This document shows, one piece after another, positions 1-10,955 of a DNA stretch of 64,000 nucleotides. The translations under genes were made by a program, and so were the position numbers. Under the pieces are notes generated by a model that worked only from the letters and a program-made list of their open reading frames with translations, was not told the origin of the DNA and searched no databases. Location: the NCBI RefSeq assembly GCF_040183065.1, contig NC_091117.1:112013001-112077000 (forward strand), given 5' to 3'. The stretch comes from Periplaneta americana. Lineage: Eukaryota > Arthropoda > Insecta > Blattodea > Blattidae. Each line of letters starts with the position of its first letter. Positions within the stretch are counted from its first letter, which is position 1.

Positions 1-414
1 TCAAATGTGCAATGTGTGGTTCCATAAAGTGTGTGTGAATGCAAGTGGAAAGAAACAATTTATTTGTGGAAAATGCCTATGATAGGCTTATTATCATCTG
101 TGTGTGAAATCAAATGCAAAGAAAAAAATTATTTGTGGAAAATGCCTATGATGGATTTATTATCAACTTGTATCAAAATTGTACCACCTTCTATCAGAAT
201 TGTACTTACAGAGGTATATTTTCGATAATTTTCACGAAAAATTTCAAAATGCTCCCTAGTTAAATAAAATGTCAACTTTCTTTGGGTTATTATTTTGTAA
301 GTTCAATAAATGTCACACTGTTCCTGTGACTAAAGATACAAGCGTTTCATTAATTATTTTGGAATTTAAAACCAGTTTTACACAGAAGTATCGGAATTGT
401 ACTACCTTACCCTA
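1..414. mobile_element. Possible right end of a pogo/Tc1-like DNA transposon
   Basis: The segment ends CTACCTTACCC followed by TA (413-414). Its reverse complement, GGGTAAGGTAG, resembles the left terminus GGGTAAGGTTG of the better-supported pogo-like element at 59860. Related subterminal words (AATTGTACCACCTT near 178 and AATTGTACTACCTT near 396) look like repeated transposase-binding sites. The left end lies outside the window, so this is an inference. Confidence 0.3.
29..168. repeat. Two-copy tandem repeat of about 71 bp
   Basis: Two adjacent units (about 29-97 and 100-168) share GTGTGTGAA at the start and ATTTGTGGAAAATGCCTATG in the middle. The plus-strand open frame across both units translates the repeat twice and has no family resemblance, so I do not call it a gene. 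Confidence 0.75.
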
Positions 415-722
415 CAGATAATAAAGATATTGCTCAATTAGCCATATTTATTATCATTAACGTTTCAGATGATAATGCTACGCCACTAATGCAGACTGTG
501 ACTGTACTTAAGTCGAGTGGACGTTCATTGTCTTAGTGTTGTGTATACGAATAAAAAGTGGAGTGAGTTTGCCACTATGCTTCCCCTTCAGTATGACTCC
601 CGACTCATGATGTAAGCTATGCCAATTTCCAAAGACTTCTCCACAACAACACATAAAAATAAAATACAACCTATTAATTCAACTTTATCAGTTTTATATT
701 AAAATAATTGACATAATCTGCT

Positions 723-765
723 CACTTTTTATTACATTGAAATATCTTGAGACCTAATGGAGCTA
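723..765 (+). repeat. Left arm of inverted repeat flanking the R2-like LINE
   Basis: This 43-bp segment matches the reverse complement of 1956-1999 at roughly 80-85% by eye. The best block is TGAAATATCT-GAGA-CTAATGGAGCTA. See the finding on the flanked LINE. Confidence 0.6.
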
Positions 766-794
766 CGATACTGTACATAGATATAACCTCGTGG

Positions 795-946
795 CATTAC
801 GCATTATTGATTGAGTCAAAATTTACTTCATTCGGTAAATTTGGACCAAAATTATGAAGGAAAATCGCTCAAATACATGTTCCATAACTGTGGTCCAATT
901 TGACCGAATCAAGTAAATTAGTAGAGATCAATCGAAAATGCGTAAC
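795..946. mobile_element. Short foldback MITE-like sequence
   Basis: Two diverged arms of about 55-60 bp are inverted around a short centre. The left arm begins near 796 (ATTACGCATTATTGATTGA, then TTTACTTCATTCGGT). The right arm ends near 946 (ACCGAATCAAGTAAAT, then ATCAATCGAAAATGCGTAA). No coding sequence is seen. A foldback element or MITE is the simplest reading. Confidence 0.5.
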
Positions 947-987
947 GTCTCGATTGTTTTAAGCCCAAATATGGAATACATCTACGT

Positions 988-1935
988 GATGAATTGCGAA
1001 AGAGATCGTTTGACTCCTGGTGTCAGTTGCCTCATAAGGGGAAAGGTGTAGTCATCTATGAAGAATATCCAAGAGCCAATTCATGGGTCAGCACCAAAAG
1101 GAATTTGTCGTCTTCAGAATATATTAATGCAATCAAGATGTCCTGCAACCTTACTGCAGTGCGCTCCGTTCCTGGCAGAGCTTTCAGCACGACCCGTTGC
1201 CGTCAACCAGGCTGCAACGAGACGGAAACTCTTGGCCACGTGTTGGGCTTTTGTCGGAAAGGAGAGTTATTGCGTAACAACAAGCATCATAGAGTCCGTG
1301 GAGCTATCGCTTGTCTTCTTCGGAACAAGGGTTGGGAAGTTCATGAAGAGGTCCACTGCATTTCTGAAGACGACTCTCACAGAAGAGCGGATATAATAAC
1401 AATAAACAGGCAACAACAAAAGGCTATTATCATAGATCCAACTATACGCATGGAGAGAGATCTAAACCAAGCTCATCAGGTTGATCAGGAAAAGAGGGCC
1501 ATTTATGAAACTTGTATTCCCTACCTTAGTGCCAAGTATAACATTCCTCTCTTCAATTGGTCAGTGATAGGTTTATTTTTTGGTGCTCGGAGTTCTTTAC
1601 CAAAATTTACATATCATTTTTTAAAACAATTATCAATATCATCTTTTGAAATTAAAAAAATCATCTCGCAAATTCTCAAAGATTCCCTGCAGATTATACA
1701 ATTTCATTTATAAAACTCAGAAGGCCTTGATTAAGGATATGCTAATTTTAAATAAAATCTTTTTTTTATTAGTATAATTTAGTCATCTTCTAAGATTTTA
1801 TTTTACAATTGATAATCAATGGTGCTTAATTATTACATTTTATTTTTATAACACTATTCATATTTAATTAATTGTATTTGTTTGCTATTCATTTCCGGAT
1901 CCTTGTGGTCATCCTTAATTAAGGCCGGATGAGTT
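988..1935 (+). pseudogene. R2-clade LINE, C-terminal part of the reverse transcriptase ORF (5' truncated)
   Basis: The open frame from about 994 to 1713 encodes some 239 residues matching the tail of R2/NeSL-type non-LTR retrotransposon proteins. A CCHC zinc knuckle is visible (C-R-Q-P-G-C, then H, then C in LGHVLGFC). It is followed about 60 residues on by RADIITI and AIIIDPT, the acidic pattern expected of the restriction-like endonuclease used by this clade to nick its target. The reverse transcriptase core is absent, so the copy is strongly 5' truncated. The stop TAA is at 1711-1713, and an AT-rich presumed 3' UTR runs to a CT repeat at 1938. R2 relatives often insert in rRNA or other multicopy sites, but no rDNA is visible here, so this family is site-unspecific or displaced. 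The clade call rests on domain order only. The frame is intact, but I regard it as a dead fragment. Confidence 0.75.
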
Positions 1936-1937
1936 TT

Positions 1938-1999
1938 TCTCTCTCTCTCTCTCTCTAGCTCCATTAGATCTCGAGATATTTCAGTTTAAGTAAAAGGTG
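1938..1999. repeat. CT simple repeat and right arm of the flanking inverted repeat
   Basis: A (CT)n run at 1938-1956 ends the R2-like LINE 3' UTR. From 1956 to 1999 the sequence is the inverted counterpart of 723-765. Confidence 0.65.
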
Positions 2000-2072
2000 A
2001 AATTATTTTCCAATTATTTTAATATATACATGACTTCGATGTGCAAACTGTTCAATATATTTACACTTAATG

Positions 2073-2074
<2 letters not shown>

Positions 2075-2103
<29 letters not shown>
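2075..2103. repeat. Poly(A) run, 29 bp
   Basis: An uninterrupted A tract sits between GGC and GGCC. It may be a retrotransposed tail, but the sequence on its 5' side shows no recognisable element. Confidence 0.8.
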
Positions 2104-2106
<3 letters not shown>

Positions 2107-2616
2107 CACCGACAATTTCTAACCTCAAGCTACATAGCATTGCTCATGCTCGTATCGTCAAAGCCGTAGTTCACCAGGTAACATATAATTAAACCATTTA
2201 AATTTGCTGTATTTTGTTTAAGTGTCTAAAATATGTTATAAAATCGAATGGAACGTTGATTCTAGATACATTAGGGCCTCTGAAGAGTGAAATAATAATA
2301 AAATTGATAGAAACAAAATCAACCGAAGCGAATATGAACAGGAAGACCACGTATTATGCCGAAACGGTAATAACAGTCTCAGTAGCGTAAGTCGTCATGG
2401 CATTGGTCTATTGAACAATTTAATAGTAGTACCTGAAAGTTCGAATCTCCCACAATCTTCTTTCTCTAATTACAAATTTGCCATCATATATGTCTCGCAA
2501 AGCTATATTTATGTGGCGACATTGCTTAAAATGTGCCCAAACTCTCTAATACATACTAAACCTCCCTCTCTCTTCCAAGCAATACTCCTACCTGTTAATA
2601 AAACGTTGTGTCTCGT

Positions 2617-2617
<1 letters not shown>
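2104..2617. other. No recognised feature
   Basis: AT-rich sequence. The open frame at 2411-2713 merely runs into the TAA microsatellite (poly-isoleucine) and shows no coding character. Confidence 0.5.
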
Positions 2618-2679
<62 letters not shown>

Positions 2680-3345
2680 TTATTTATTTATACTGGCAGA
2701 GTTAAGGCCCTAGGGCCTTCACTTACACTCAAACAGGTCACAACGTATCCAAGCAGTTAAAATTTAAGAAAAAGTTAAAGAAGAGAATACTAACATATTA
2801 CAAAAAAATAATAGCATAATAAAATCGACACTAGACAACATGAAAATAATACCATAATAGAAAAAAAAGAAAGCAAAATACATTGGAATATAGTAAAATC
2901 AACTCATTTAGTACAAATAGTTAATATGGAAAAGAATATAACAAAATGGAATGTAATAAAATAATAATAAGAAAGAAAAGAAATACGAAATATAAATAAA
3001 ATTCACAATAAAACGGCTATGATAATAAATTCATCGGCTGATAAAGAGAACAAAATGGGGAAAGGAAGGAAAGAAATATATAACCTATATCTTTACAAAA
3101 CTATCGCAGAGAAAAGGGCTTATAACTGAAAGGTATCCGAATTGAAAACGTGCAATTTTAATTATTTTTGAAACTAGACAATGTCCGATAATCTCTGACA
3201 TTTTGAGGTAGAGAGTTCCAGAGATGAGCTGCAGAGACGGTGAAAGATGAAGAGTAGAAGCATAACTCAAAATTTTCTCGGGCTTCCAGCCAGGTCATAA
3301 TTTGGTGATCCACCGACGTTTCGAGGATGTTCTTCTTCCTCATCT
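2618..3345 (-). mobile_element. 5'-truncated LINE (CR1/Jockey group), 3' end with TAA-repeat tail
   Basis: On the minus strand, positions 3343 to about 3100 encode the extreme C-terminus of a LINE reverse transcriptase. The hallmark is FTVSAAHLWNSLPQNVRDYR, interrupted by one frameshift near 3158. It is followed by an A-rich 3' UTR, the near-palindrome AAGGCCCTAGGGCCTT and TAAATAAATAAA, and ends in a TTA/TAA microsatellite at 2618-2679 that serves as the LINE tail. The same layout (palindromic GGCC word, AATAAA, trinucleotide tail) recurs at 40870-41024 in the opposite orientation. Only the 3' 0.7 kb is present, as is usual for LINE copies that stop reverse transcription early. Confidence 0.7.
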
Positions 3346-4063
3346 TCAGGGTTAAATGATATCTAAGTTTTTTTTTATTTTAAGTTGGGGAACTTAATTG
3401 AAGTGAATTTTTATGGCAGGCAGAATAACTGTCTCATGCCCCCATGTTTTAAATTACTACCAGTGCACTTCATTAGAACCCAACCAGGCACCCAGCTTTG
3501 AAGCCGTTAGCCCTGTGAACTTACAATATATTTATTTTCCCCTATTATCATATTACAGGGTTGTTATCTAAGAAATTAGCAAGTTCTTTGTGATAGTAGA
3601 AGAGAAAGAGTGGGGGAAGGGAAGTGGCCCGTGGCCCGTTTCGTTTAGAGCTCATCCCGACATTTGTCTTTGATATCTAAGGGCTTGAATGAATGAATGA
3701 GGGGGGAAGTGGGAGGAGAAACTTTAAAGGTACGTGAAAACACGTCCTTGCAAGGGGAGAGTTGGGGCTGTGAAAAACTGAATATGTGAGCTCCAAGCCT
3801 CTTGGCCACTTGTCTCACTTCGGGTTTCGCCGCCCCAGTGAAGGAGCGCTAGAAATTTCCAGTGGGTAGCCGAAAATGGACGTAACTGATTAGCTACAAC
3901 ATACGGAGGGGGAGGAGGGGCAGAAGTACAGCGACCTGATCCGGAGGAGAGACGCGATGGTACCAACTAGGAGGAGGAGTGATAGAAGTCTAGGCACGAA
4001 ACGGTAATAGCCAGTTTAGCTGTTTGAAAATTCGAACGCGTAGGGATTAATATTAACGGCAAT
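3346..4063. other. No gene recognised; contains first copy of a dispersed repeat word
   Basis: A segment at 3631-3670 (GTGGCCCGTTTCGTTTAGAG, then CTCATCCCGACATTTGTCTT) recurs at 4236-4277. Otherwise I see nothing I can assign. The minus-strand open frame at 3724-3966 has no recognisable product. Confidence 0.5.
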
Positions 4064-4536
4064 AGCCAATTGGCTCTTTGATGATTTATCTCAGATCAGG
4101 AGACCAGCCAATTGGCTCTTTAATGACTCCATTGATCTGTACAAGGGGACGATTGAATTCTGTTAGGGTCCGAGTTCGATGTGAATAATCATTAATTTTG
4201 AGCCATCAGCAATGTCTGGGGAAGTGAATGCAGGTCCGTGGCCCATTTCTTTTAGTGCTCATCCCGACATTTGTCTTAACGCCTTAGGAAAACCACGGAA
4301 AAACCTTAGGCAGGATGAGATGTCTCAATTTCAGAGACTAGCCAGTTGGCTCTTAGGTAAAATGACTTGATTCGATGGATGTAGACTAGCCAATTGGTTT
4401 TATTATAACTCCATCGATCAGCAAAACGGAATTATTGGGGACGATATGTTAGCTCAAGTTATTTAATCATCATAACGGTATTAGCCAATTGGCTTTTTGA
4501 TGGTTTCTGTCAGATCCGGAGAATAGTCAATTGACT
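4064..4536. repeat. Array of six 12-bp palindromes (AGCCAATTGGCT and variants)
   Basis: Near-identical palindromes lie at 4064-4075, 4106-4117, 4340-4351, 4388-4399, 4483-4494 and 4525-4536. They occur as three pairs with internal spacings of 42, 48 and 42 bp. Flanking words such as TCAGATC-GGAGA and ACTCCAT-GATC are also partly conserved, so each pair is a diverged copy of a longer unit. Function unknown. Confidence 0.8.
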
Positions 4537-5227
4537 CTTCACTCTGTAGACCTGTAAGAGGGATAGAATGGATTTATAGCCCGAGTTAGAGCAGGTCATT
4601 TCACAGCGGTTGCTTAAGTCATGAATTAATAATCTACCTAAATCTGGGAGTGACACCTGCCTTCCTATTTTCCTGTCTTAAGAGAATAGCTAGTGGACCT
4701 GTCTGGTGTCTTCGCCATAACCTAGGATCATACCGGCCGAGGTCTGATATGAGCGGGTTGGGGCTGGCACGTGCGGCCTCATACAGGTTTCTAGCCACTC
4801 GAGCAAAGGGTACCCAGCTCCTTAATTTATAGTGCCAGAGGGAGGAATCAGCCGAGGAGTTGTGTGCTGATCGGCTCTTATCAGTGCGGACCGCGGCGCG
4901 AACGCGGCCGACGTGTCGTCTTGCTTTGTGCTTTTCGGCTGATTGACCGCGGGTCTCACGATGGGCTCGGCGGACGAGTTCTTATGTGTCCTCCGCTGAT
5001 GACGCCCGTCGTCTGGGCGTTGAGAAATTTAATAGCCGGTGCCCACGCCGCGCTTAATTGGAGATCCGAGTCTCGACTCAGGTTACCGCGTTCCGCCGCT
5101 TTTCCTTTACTCTTCTATCCCAGTAGCCCGAACACTTCGCCAGGCTCTCGGTGTTATTAAAATTAGCCCTATGGATTTTTTTCAATACAGTGTTCAGCCA
5201 ATCCGTATTTTTCGGGCTGCATTAATC
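4537..5227. other. GC-rich stretch downstream of PLE1, no gene
   Basis: G+C rises sharply between about 4650 and 5130. I see no supported coding sequence. By position this could be the 3' flank or terminal repeat of the minus-strand Penelope-like element that follows, but I could not match it to another terminal copy. Confidence 0.35.
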
Positions 5228-6299
5228 TGATGCTTCTTTGATGTTCCAAAAGACGCGTAGTTATTGTGCGCCCCGTCTGTCCAATGTAAGCAGCCTCAAA
5301 TTCACACGGAAAACGGTAGATCCCTAGTACTCTGAGGCCTAGATCGTCTTTAATGATCTGACCTTACTACTAATTTTCGGCGGAGGTTTGTGGATCGTCT
5401 TTTACTGATCTGATCTTACTCCTAATTTTCGGCATAGGTTTGTGAATTTTTTTATCCCATGCTAGTAGAGCAGTCTGCTTATCTTCCCTGACAACTTTCC
5501 TGTGAATAGTAGACAGGCTATGGCTAGTTTTTCCGCTTCTTGTGAGTCCGTCTGCTGCTGCTTCTTCTTGTGTCTTGCTCTATTCAAAGAGGTCGTGATG
5601 TCTTCAGCTAAAAATCCATTCTGCTGGAGGGTGAGTTTCAAGTGTTGAAATTCTGTGTCTAATTGCTCCGGGTCCGATATAGAGACTGCTCTATGGACCA
5701 GTGTTTTTAGTATGCCCATCCGCTGCGCTTTGTGATGGAAAATATTCGCGTTCAGATAGAAGTTGGTGTGTGCGGGTTTACGGTATACCGCTTAACCAAG
5801 AGATCCGTTGTTATTTCTGGAGATAAGGATGTCCAGAAATGGGGGATTACCGTCCGTTTCAACCTCCATAGTGAACTAGATCTGGGGTCGTAGACTGTTT
5901 ATATGCCTGAGAATATCTGGTAATGTGTGTTGTCCATGAGGCCAGACGACGAACGTATCGTCTACGTATCTGAAGAAATGTGTAGGCTTTAATGGCGCTG
6001 TAGCCAGTATTTGATGCTCCAGATGCTCGATATAGTAGTTGGCAATGGCTGGTGAAAGTGGAGAACCCATGGCGACTCCGTCTATCTGTTTATAGTATGT
6101 GTTGTTCTGTAGAAAATATGTGGAGGTGAGAGTGTGGCGGAAAAATTCAGCGATATCCGGTGAAAATTGATCGGTAAGCAGTAGCATGGTTTCGGAGAGC
6201 GGAAACCTGGTGAAGAGGGACACTACATCGAAGCTGACTAGAAGGTCGGACGGTTCCACTTTGATGTTGTCGAGGATCTGTACAAATTGTGTTGAATTC
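5228..6299 (-). pseudogene. Penelope-like element PLE1: C-terminal half of RT and GIY-YIG endonuclease
   Basis: Read on the minus strand, 6299 to about 5876 carries Penelope-type reverse transcriptase motifs. These are SFDVVSLFT, then GVAMGSPLSPAIAN, then FFRYVDDTFVVW with the catalytic YVDD box. From 5719 to 5462 comes the conserved post-RT region (LKTLVHRAVSISDPEQL). Near 5330-5232 a GIY-YIG nuclease signature is readable (GIYRFPC, then AAYIGQTGRTITTRLLEHQ). RT plus C-terminal GIY-YIG is the defining architecture of endonuclease-bearing Penelope-like elements. Frame breaks between the three blocks show the copy is dead. The RT is cut at 6299 by an LTR-bearing insertion and resumes at 13909, where the preceding residues (HHVKN) fit directly. 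Confidence 0.88.
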
Positions 6300-7672
6300 T
6301 GTAACGGGCGCTTCTTAATTTAAGATTATAACGTATCTTTCATCTCTCGGCTACCATGGACCCTCTGCGTAAACTCTCGAGTTGTGTCATTAAATAGATG
6401 AGACAAAGTTAATAATTAACATAAATTTTAATAACTAACACAATTAAGGAAATAAATAATAATAACATGTACAAATACATGATGAAAAATAATATAACAA
6501 CAAGTTAATTGTACAGCGCCGAAACTACCTATATATCAATTGCCCCAGATAACACTCACAATAACCTACAATGTATACTCTTGGTAAACGTTACACTCCT
6601 CCAAAACCATCCCCAATATAACTATATCACGCAACTACTCTGGTTAACCTAACGTGATACAATCTTACCTAACAGACACAACCATCTTTCATAACTCACT
6701 CTTACATAACCACCCATACCAGTTACAATTATATGCAATTACTTCCTGAAACACTGGCGCATACAATATACCATGTGCCATAACAACCATAGAATCTCGA
6801 ATTCACCACATAATGCCATATGAACTAAACACACACCAAATGAAATCCCCGAAGATGAGTCAGAATCCTAGACACACGTGTCACTGCCATACACCCAAAA
6901 TGACATAACTCGGGAATCACAATTCTCAAGCAGACTCTTACCTGCCCCATATGAACTGCCCGACAACCAGGGCAAATAAATCGGCGTCGCTCCAACGACG
7001 CCGGCTGCCAAACCGCCATATTGGGATGCACATCACTCCGCCGATGTAAATCAGCCAACTTCTTGGATGGTACTCCCATCACAACCACGATGTTTTTGTA
7101 CACAAGTCCAGGAAGAAATACCATCATTGCGGTGATGCTAAGTGCCCCACTCTCAGGGCAAGTATCCCATGGCTCCGACGAAATTAACTATCTGACGCAC
7201 TTTGCGAGTTTCCTACTCGCTGCGACGACGTTAACTCACTCGCCGTCAAGGCAAGAGTCGACAAGACTCCAAAAATGTTCATTACATGACGTTCCGGTCG
7301 AGAGTCCTTTCCACTTCGATGAAATTCACCATGTCGCTCGCACGGAGAGTGCCCTGCACTCCTAACTCTTACTGTGTTCACTCTATGGTGTTCTAGGCGA
7401 GACTCCATTCCAAAGGGGCCCGAACAAAACAGGAAAACACCAAAGTACGTTAGCTTCCAAACCAACCAATCACAAATCAAAGCCTCAAACCCAGGGTGTC
7501 TAAATATACATAATCGAGAATAATCGAAAATACCAAAACGCAACCTAGCGGAGAACACCAAAACCAAAACCCCGCCATCTATGAGAAAGAAACCAAAATT
7601 AAATAGAATAAAAAGAAAAGCACAAAGAATCAACAGGAAGGAAACAAAGTGACGAAAAAAACATTCGTCACA
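6300..7672. repeat. Left LTR (1373 bp) of a non-coding LTR element
   Basis: It starts TGTAACGGGCGCTTCTTAAT and ends ATTCGTCACA, so it has TG...CA ends. It is repeated in direct orientation at 9013-9645 plus 13153-13907, over about 1.38 kb with few differences. Minus-strand frames at 7184-7633 and 13468-13833 are the same LTR sequence in each copy and resemble nothing known, so I treat them as non-coding. A small palindrome (CATTCGTC-ACA-GACGAATG) sits at the LTR/internal boundary, 7662-7680. Confidence 0.85.
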
Positions 7673-9012
7673 GACGAATGCTGTGCGTTACCAACATACA
7701 ACTTACATAATAAATACATTGATATTCCCCACTACGAAAAGAATTTGCCTCTACCTGAGAGAGGGACCAACCTGTACAGCATCAGAATATGCGCCACAAA
7801 TATAACTATGGCTCATGGCACATGGTTAACAATGCAATAAGGAAAAAAAATTAAATATAATATGCATGCATTTTAAATAAGATTTCAAGATGGATAGCGA
7901 GCGTAGGCACTGTAAACAAAGCAAGCATATCATGGCTTATCAACATCTACGGTAGGACGAAGAGAAAATCCAGGGAAACAATGACAACACATAGAGCGTG
8001 TCTACCCACATAACCAACAGGCAGATAGCACCCTCAATTACCATGACACCCTAATCCATCCGATACATCATAGTCCACCAGCAGAAAAATCACTAACTCT
8101 TCCCCTATCTCTGATATCGCCCAGCTCCAAAATTCAGTAGATTCCAGGGACACCAATTACCTGCTAACCACAGATCGCGTCCTGGAGACTCACTAACCTA
8201 AATCGCTATAAAACTCACCAACCCCCCAGGGAAATGCAAGAAAATTCTTCAGATATAGTCATGCCATAAATCCAAGTTACCGGAACGCCGTTCCCTTCTC
8301 CCAGAGCACCAAGATGACGAATCCGATCGGAAGAAGCGTACCACAATGAGCATAATCCTTTAAACCACCAACGCCTTAATCGAACCTTGATACTCGCTTC
8401 TACTCAAATATCCACCGAGCAAGAAGGCTGAGAAACGGTTAGGCAAACAAAAACCCACAAACAATCGAAAAAATAGAATGGCAAAACGTGACTCCCAACA
8501 TTTGAAAACATGACTAATGAAATCTCAAAGTAAACAGAACCCACCAAAATTGATAAAATAAAAAACATGACCCAATAGTTAAAATGTCCCCACAAATGGC
8601 TAACATAACACGACAAAAAAACTGATATGACAACCCTAGACAAACCCAAATAGCAGAGGCAAAATAACCAAGGGAAAAATGACTCCATATGCAAAAATAC
8701 ATAATCCCATATAACCTAGGGTCACCTGTCTACTGACTGCTAACATGCCAAAAAGAACAAGCGCCATGTTCGTGAACTCACTGGTACCTCCACAGCAACA
8801 ACAGCAAACAGCAAAGCTGCAAGGCCTCACAACACGTCATGAAACACAAAACCAAATAATTAATCGCTTTACCAAACAAACCAGGCCCACCACTCGGAAT
8901 CCATGATGAAAATCACATTAAATAACACAATCTCAAAAATTCAACAAATGCAACCCAAGATAGACTCAACGAAAGGGTCTTAATCACGCTCTCAACCACG
9001 CTCTAGCTAAAC
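7673..9012. other. Internal region of the non-coding LTR element
   Basis: No domain is recognised on either strand. The short minus-strand frames at 8404-8830 overlap each other in different frames and are rich in Phe, Leu and Cys, as expected of chance frames through an A/C-rich plus strand. Confidence 0.5.
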
Positions 9013-9645
9013 TGTAACGGGCGCTTCTTAATTTAAGATTATAACGTTTCTTTCATCTCTCGGCTGCCATGGACCCTCTGCGTAAACTCTCGAGTTGTGT
9101 CATTGAATAAATGAGACAAAGGTAAAAATTAACATAAATTTTAATAACGAACACAATTAAGGAAATAAATAATAATAACATGTACAAATACATAATGAAA
9201 AATAATATAACAACAAGTATATTGCACAGCGCCAAAATTACCTATATATCAATTGCCCCAGATAACACTCACAATAACCTACAAAGTACACTCCTCCACA
9301 ACCATCCCCAATATACCTATATCACGCAACTACTCTCGGTTAACGTAACGTGATACAACAGACACAACCATCTTGCATAACCCACTCTTACATAACCACC
9401 CATACCAGTTACAATTATATATAATTACTTCCTAAAACACTCGCGCATACAATATACATGCTATTACCCGCACCATGTGCCATAACAACAATAGAATCTC
9501 GATCTCGCCACATAATGCCATATGAACTAAACACACACCAAATGAAATCCCCGAAGATGAGTTAGAATCCTAGACACACGTGTCACTGCCCATACACCCA
9601 AAATGACATAACTCGGGAATCACAATTCTCAAGCAGACTCTTATC
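9013..9645. repeat. Right LTR, first part
   Basis: Direct repeat of 6300-6945. It breaks off at the 12-bp duplicated target CAGACTCTTATC (9634-9645), where PLE2 begins. Confidence 0.85.
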
Positions 9646-9696
9646 TTTTTTTGCAATTCATTTTGCGTAATTTTCAGAAATGTCTATGAATATGTT

Positions 9697-9861
9697 AGAA
9701 ATTTAATTTTTTTTTTTCAGTCGTTGGCTTTACTACTTTATATATTTTGTTAGGTATTAACCTTTACATAATAAATTGTGTGATGTATGAACGTTTTCGT
9801 TGACCATGTCAACATCATCAGACACACTCTGTCATTTTACAATATCAATACTCTCAGTGTT
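9697..9861 (-). repeat. PLE2 terminal repeat, copy 1
   Basis: The reverse complement of this segment matches 12978-13137 almost base for base (GAGAGTATTGATATTGT, then the ribozyme-like core, then CATCACACAATTTATTATGT). It is the 3' terminal region of the minus-strand part of PLE2. Confidence 0.85.
9776..9830 (-). ncRNA. Hammerhead-ribozyme-like motif in PLE2 (minus-strand copy)
   Basis: The minus strand reads CTGATGA (9815-9821), then a U, a 6-bp helix GTTGAC/GTCAAC with loop ATG, then GAAA (9795-9798), then ACGTTC and ATAC. This matches the hammerhead core order CUGANGA, stem II, GAAA, stem III, UH. Stem III is the self-complementary AACGTT, which would pair best between two molecules, as reported for minimal hammerheads of Penelope-like elements. 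One extra U between CUGAUGA and stem II departs from the canonical core, so activity is uncertain. Confidence 0.6.
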
Positions 9862-10955
9862 ATCTACACAATCTACACATACAATACATGTTTACTATCA
9901 TATGAAGATAAAACCTATTAAAAATTATATGAATTAGTTTTATAATGTTGAATTGTGGATACCCCAACTGTCAACAATTAAAATATACTTATATTATCAT
10001 GGGTATATTCTTTGCAAGTCATCACATGTGAACGATAATATGAACGATGTAATGATATGAGGCTAAAAGTAAGATAAAATATAAAAATGAGCTAACTCTA
10101 TTTAATGCTTTACTATGCATGTGAGGATTTGCAAATTACAATATTTTGTTACAAGGTATTCACTTTTCCATATCATGATGTAAAATTCTAGCCTGTTATA
10201 ACTGCCTATATTTTGTAGATCTTGGTGTTATTATTTATGCCAATATGTTGGGTTTAAACTGTTTATAGTTAATCATATGATGGGCGTATGTTCTGTTGTT
10301 GTTCATGTTACACTGAAAATAATCAAAGTCGTAGGTAGTTAATCAAAATTTGAAACTGATGGATTTGATTTTAATATTTGTAATGTATTAAAATGAAACT
10401 TACGGATAATTATTCAATCTAGTAGTGATGTTGTAGAAGTTTATTTAACATGGTGTGAATCGAAAGTCTGAAATCGCTGAAAGAAATTAAGTGTTGAAAA
10501 TTAATATTAGCTTAGTTAAAACAAATGGTGCGATTTGTTATATAAATTTGATTGAAAGTCCGGTTTCAATTAATGTTGAAAAAATGGGATGGCTACGAAA
10601 TAAACTAAATAAAATGTAAATGTCGGTAATAAATTCTAACTTTGCTAGAGCAAGTCGGAAATATTTAATTATATTAACTACATACATTGAACAATACTCA
10701 CTAGCTGTGGAAGTGTTTTCTGTGGATGTTGGTCGTGTACTGGTTAAGTGGAGACTGTGTACCTGTGTCTAACACAGTTTACGTAAGAAGTAAATAATGC
10801 GCGTATGAATACACCACATCACATGCTGTATAGTGTGTTTTGTAAATTGGGTAAATTTTCATTAATCAATGATTTATCTTTTTTATAATATTTCGAAATA
10901 TAATATTCTTCTGCCGTGTTTATTTGTGTATTATCTTTATATGTTTTGATTATTG
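9862..10955. other. PLE2 3' non-coding region
   Basis: AT-rich sequence between the GIY-YIG block and the terminal repeat of PLE2. No intact frame or further motif recognised. Confidence 0.45.

Noticed and set aside
2411-2713. 100-codon open frame on plus
   Set aside because: It ends in poly-Ile from the TAA microsatellite and lacks any family resemblance.
4996-5027. CTGATGA followed by a CGCCC/GGGCG helix and then TTGAGAAA, resembling a hammerhead
   Set aside because: GAAA is not directly after stem II (TTGA intervenes), no stem III or UH is evident, and the motif lies on the opposite strand to PLE1.
7184-7633. 149-codon minus-strand frame present in both LTRs
   Set aside because: Its persistence is explained by LTR duplication. 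The right copy is shorter and altered, and no motif is recognised.
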